From positions 124,001 through 188,000 of the forward strand of contig NZ_NKHP01000005.1 of assembly GCF_014467235.1 (NCBI RefSeq): a stretch of 64,000 nt of DNA, written 5' to 3'. Made by a program: the position numbers and the translations under genes. The notes beneath the pieces are model-generated. The model made no database searches, was not told the DNA's origin, and saw only the letters and a list, made by a program, of their open reading frames with translations. This document shows positions 61,383-64,000 of the stretch, piece after piece. Position 1 is the first letter of the stretch. Each line of letters begins with the position of its first letter. This DNA comes from Xenorhabdus indica (GTDB lineage Bacteria; Pseudomonadota; Gammaproteobacteria; Enterobacterales; Enterobacteriaceae).

Positions 61383-61431
61383 TTATCTAATATATTTAAA
61401 TTAATTCGTATATTAATAAATTAAGAATAAA

Positions 61432-62370
61432 TTAACCATTAATAAATCTTTCGCCTAATTCAATATCTTTTTTCAGAACATCCAGCATATTATCCAATGC
61501 TTTCTGTTCAAACTCACTCAATTGACCAATATCTAAACGTTCTTCAACACCATTTTTGCCCAAACGAACAGGTTGTGCAAAGAAACGAGCATATTTGCCG
61601 TCACCTTCTACATAGCTGCATTCGATAACATTGCTTTCACCCTGCAAACCACGGATCAAAGAAAGACCCAGACGTGCTGCTGCTTGACCCATAGACAAGG
61701 TTGCAGATCCACCACCTGCTTTTGCTTCAACAACTTCAGTACCTGCGTTCTGAATACGTTTCGTCAACGCTTCTACTTCTTCGTCAGTGAAACTGACATC
61801 CGGGATCTGAGACAATAATGGCAGAATAGTTACGCCGGAGTGACCGCCGATAACAGGAACGTCCAGCTCTTCTGGTTTCTTATCTTTCAGTTCTGCCACA
61901 AACGTATTAGAGCGAATAATATCCAGAGTAGTTACGCCAAACAGACGATTCTTGTCGTAAACGCCCTCTTTTTTCAGAACTTCGGCAGCGATTGCCACAG
62001 TGGTATTCACAGGGTTAGTAATAATTCCGATTAATGCTTTTGGACATGTTTTGGCAATTTGTTGAACCAGATTACGGATAATGCCTGCATTAATATTGAA
62101 CAGATCTGAGCGATCCATACCAGGTTTACGTGCTACACCTGCAGAAATCAATACAACATCCGCTCCTACCAATGCAGGAGTTGCATCTTCACCAGCAAAA
62201 CCAGTGACCTTCACGGCTGTTGGGATATGGCTCAAATCGGCAGCCACACCTGGGGTCACCGGAGCAATGTCATACAAGGAAAGTTCTGAACCTGAAGGAA
62301 GCTGGGTCTTGAGTAGAAGGGCAAGTGCCTGACCAATACCACCGGCTGCACCGAGAACTGCAACTTTCAT
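61432..62370 (-). CDS. mdh: malate dehydrogenase
   Basis: 312 aa, same as E. coli. NAD site '[16 protein letters not shown]'; substrate Arg in '[12 protein letters not shown]'; '[18 protein letters not shown]'; catalytic His in '[16 protein letters not shown]'. TCA-cycle enzyme. Divergent from argR as in E. coli. Confidence 0.98.
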   Translation of the reverse strand: MKVAVLGAAGGIGQALALLLKTQLPSGSELSLYDIAPVTPGVAADLSHIPTAVKVTGFAGEDATPALVGADVVLISAGVARKPGMDRSDLFNINAGIIRNLVQQIAKTCPKALIGIITNPVNTTVAIAAEVLKKEGVYDKNRLFGVTTLDIIRSNTFVAELKDKKPEELDVPVIGGHSGVTILPLLSQIPDVSFTDEEVEALTKRIQNAGTEVVEAKAGGGSATLSMGQAAARLGLSLIRGLQGESNVIECSYVEGDGKYARFFAQPVRLGKNGVEERLDIGQLSEFEQKALDNMLDVLKKDIELGERFING

Positions 62371-62433
62371 CCTGATACTCCTTTAAATAAGTGCTGTAAA
62401 AAACTTAAACCTGTCTGGTTAAGAGACTCATAT

Positions 62434-62463
62434 TTCCCATACAAAGTATAAGTATGGGATACG
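62434..62463. repeat. palindromic element upstream of mdh
   Basis: TTTCCCATAC ... GTATGGGATACGC forms a hairpin and shares GTATAAGTAT and GGGATACGC with the element after ispB (60041-60082). Confidence 0.5.
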
Positions 62464-62748
62464 CTCTCAGCCTTACTCATCACTACGTATTAAAAACAAT
62501 CTGTTAACAGACAGATTATCTACCTAATAGCCTAATGATGGAATACTAAAGTTTTTTATTTTAGACAAAATGCTTATCTGTTAATGAGATAATGGACACT
62601 TTTTTAGGAATTATTCCTGTTATCTTATTAATTGCTCTGTTGATTAACTTGCCCTTTTCCTTTCCCCTGAATAATGCAATTTTATTAACAATAAATTTAC
62701 TGGGTTCAATAATGTAATTATGCTCTCTATTGGGTTTTTCTTCTCTTT

Positions 62749-62766
62749 CTTGCATAAAAATTCACT
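62749..62766 (+). promoter_or_regulatory. ARG box (ArgR operator) upstream of argR
   Basis: CTTGCATAAAAATTCACT fits the ARG-box pattern TGAAT-N4-ATTCA with one mismatch in the left half. A weaker second site (TGCATAATATT) starts at 62770. This suggests argR represses itself, as in E. coli. Confidence 0.6.
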
Positions 62767-62808
62767 TTTTGCATAATATTGGCTTCATAGTGGATTCAAC
62801 GATGGTGA

Positions 62809-63282
<474 letters not shown>

Positions 63283-63417
63283 ATCAATCGTCCATCAAGA
63301 TCATGTAAAAACACGGTATCACTACATACCATTTTACCAGAGAAAATTTTGCCAGAGGTTCTGTGTGAGAGGATCGCTTGATTATTGCGATCCTCTTAAT
63401 TTAACGCTTGTGATCAA

Positions 63418-64000
63418 TTAAGCAGCGTGTGCTTTCTTATTCAACGCTGCCAATAATTTCTCATGAATACCACCAAAACCACCATTACTCATGATCAGTA
63501 TGTGGTCACCCGGCTGTACTGCCTCCACAATCATACGTACCAACGTGTCAATATCTGCACTCCAGCGAGCAGGTTGAACACATTGTTCCACAATTTCAGC
63601 AACCTGCCACTGGATATTACCAGGCTGAAACAGAAAAACTTCATCCGCCCGGCCCAGGGAAGGTGCAATATCATTTTTGCTTATACCCAGTTTCATGGTA
63701 TTTGAACGTGGTTCCAGTACTGCAAAAATGCGCGCCATACTGCCCGCTTTGCTTCTCAGAGCTTCCAGTGTTGCCAAAATTGCGGTTGGATGATGGGCAA
63801 AATCATCATAAATCGAAATATCATTCACTTTGCCGAGTAATTCCAGTCGGCGACGAGCATTGATAAAGTCACCTAATACCTGACAAGCATCCTCAGGCTG
63901 AATTCCTACATGGTGAGCGGCTGCAATAGCCATTAAGCCATTATGCATATTGTGTTCCCCCACCAATGACCAGTTAACTTCGCCAACCAATTCACCATGA
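63418..64000 (-). CDS. mpl: UDP-MurNAc:L-Ala-gamma-D-Glu-mDAP ligase Mpl (C-terminal part)
   Basis: About 194 codons are inside the window; the frame stays open to the window edge. It covers part of the central and C-terminal Mur-ligase domains: 'WSLVGEHNMHNGLMAIAAAHHVG', 'INARRRLELLGKVNDISIYDDFAHHPTAI', 'AVLEPRSNTMKLG', 'LIMSNGGFGGIHEKLL'. It recycles the peptidoglycan tripeptide. It is convergent with argR. Confidence 0.96.
   Translation of the reverse strand, partial: HGELVGEVNWSLVGEHNMHNGLMAIAAAHHVGIQPEDACQVLGDFINARRRLELLGKVNDISIYDDFAHHPTAILATLEALRSKAGSMARIFAVLEPRSNTMKLGISKNDIAPSLGRADEVFLFQPGNIQWQVAEIVEQCVQPARWSADIDTLVRMIVEAVQPGDHILIMSNGGFGGIHEKLLAALNKKAHAA

Noticed and set aside
62561-62755. 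64-codon minus-strand frame between mdh and argR
   Set aside because: Lys/Ile/Asn-rich, no ribosome site, and its start overlaps the probable ARG box and argR promoter.

Overview
The window reads as a chromosomal segment of an insect-associated enterobacterium of the Photorhabdus/Xenorhabdus clade (Photorhabdus more likely). Two things point there. The housekeeping proteins are close to, but clearly diverged from, their E. coli counterparts. An antifeeding-prophage / Photorhabdus-virulence-cassette type injection system sits beside an AT-rich accessory background. The genus is an inference from these features; no database search was possible.

Region 1 (1-15.6 kb, all minus strand) is the first fourteen genes of an extracellular contractile injection system (eCIS, PVC/Afp type). 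Transcription runs from pvc1 (inner tube, 15083) through three sheath paralogues, tube and tip proteins, the LysM tube adaptor, VgrG-like spike, gp25 and PAAR proteins, the large baseplate wedge proteins and the tail fibre, to the start of the tape-measure protein, which is cut by the window edge. The AAA ATPase, terminator protein and effectors expected downstream lie outside the window. A perfect match to the RfaH-recruiting ops element lies in the leader, 71 bases before pvc1, which suggests the long operon depends on an RfaH-type antiterminator.

Region 2 (15.6-24.9 kb) holds a YdeP-type molybdopterin oxidoreductase, then about 1.3 kb of decayed sequence. A pyrI without its usual pyrB partner follows, then ridA and the anaerobic ribonucleotide reductase pair nrdD-nrdG. 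NrdD lacks most of its N-terminal ATP-cone, and two well-spaced NrdR-box-like sites lie upstream. yhbP, a BhsA/McbA-like small protein, yhbQ and yhbS complete the block.

Region 3 (24.9-35.4 kb) appears inserted between yhbS and deaD compared with E. coli. It carries an HlyD-type fusion protein with two ABC-2 permeases but no ATPase, a LysM/inverse-autotransporter invasin-like adhesin, the BtsS-BtsR pyruvate-sensing two-component pair and a YjaA-like protein.

Region 4 (35.5-64 kb) is conserved core chromosome: deaD, nlpI, pnp, rpsO, truB, rbfA, infB, nusA, rimP, tRNA-fMet, tRNA-Leu(GAG), secG, glmM, folP, ftsH, rlmE, yhbY, greA, dacB, obgE, rpmA, rplU, ispB, sfsB, mdh, argR and mpl (partial). 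The order matches the E. coli block, with one notable insertion: two paralogous MuA-type DNA-binding proteins between ispB and sfsB. Several intrinsic terminators are clear, including two in tandem between the initiator tRNA and rimP-nusA-infB.
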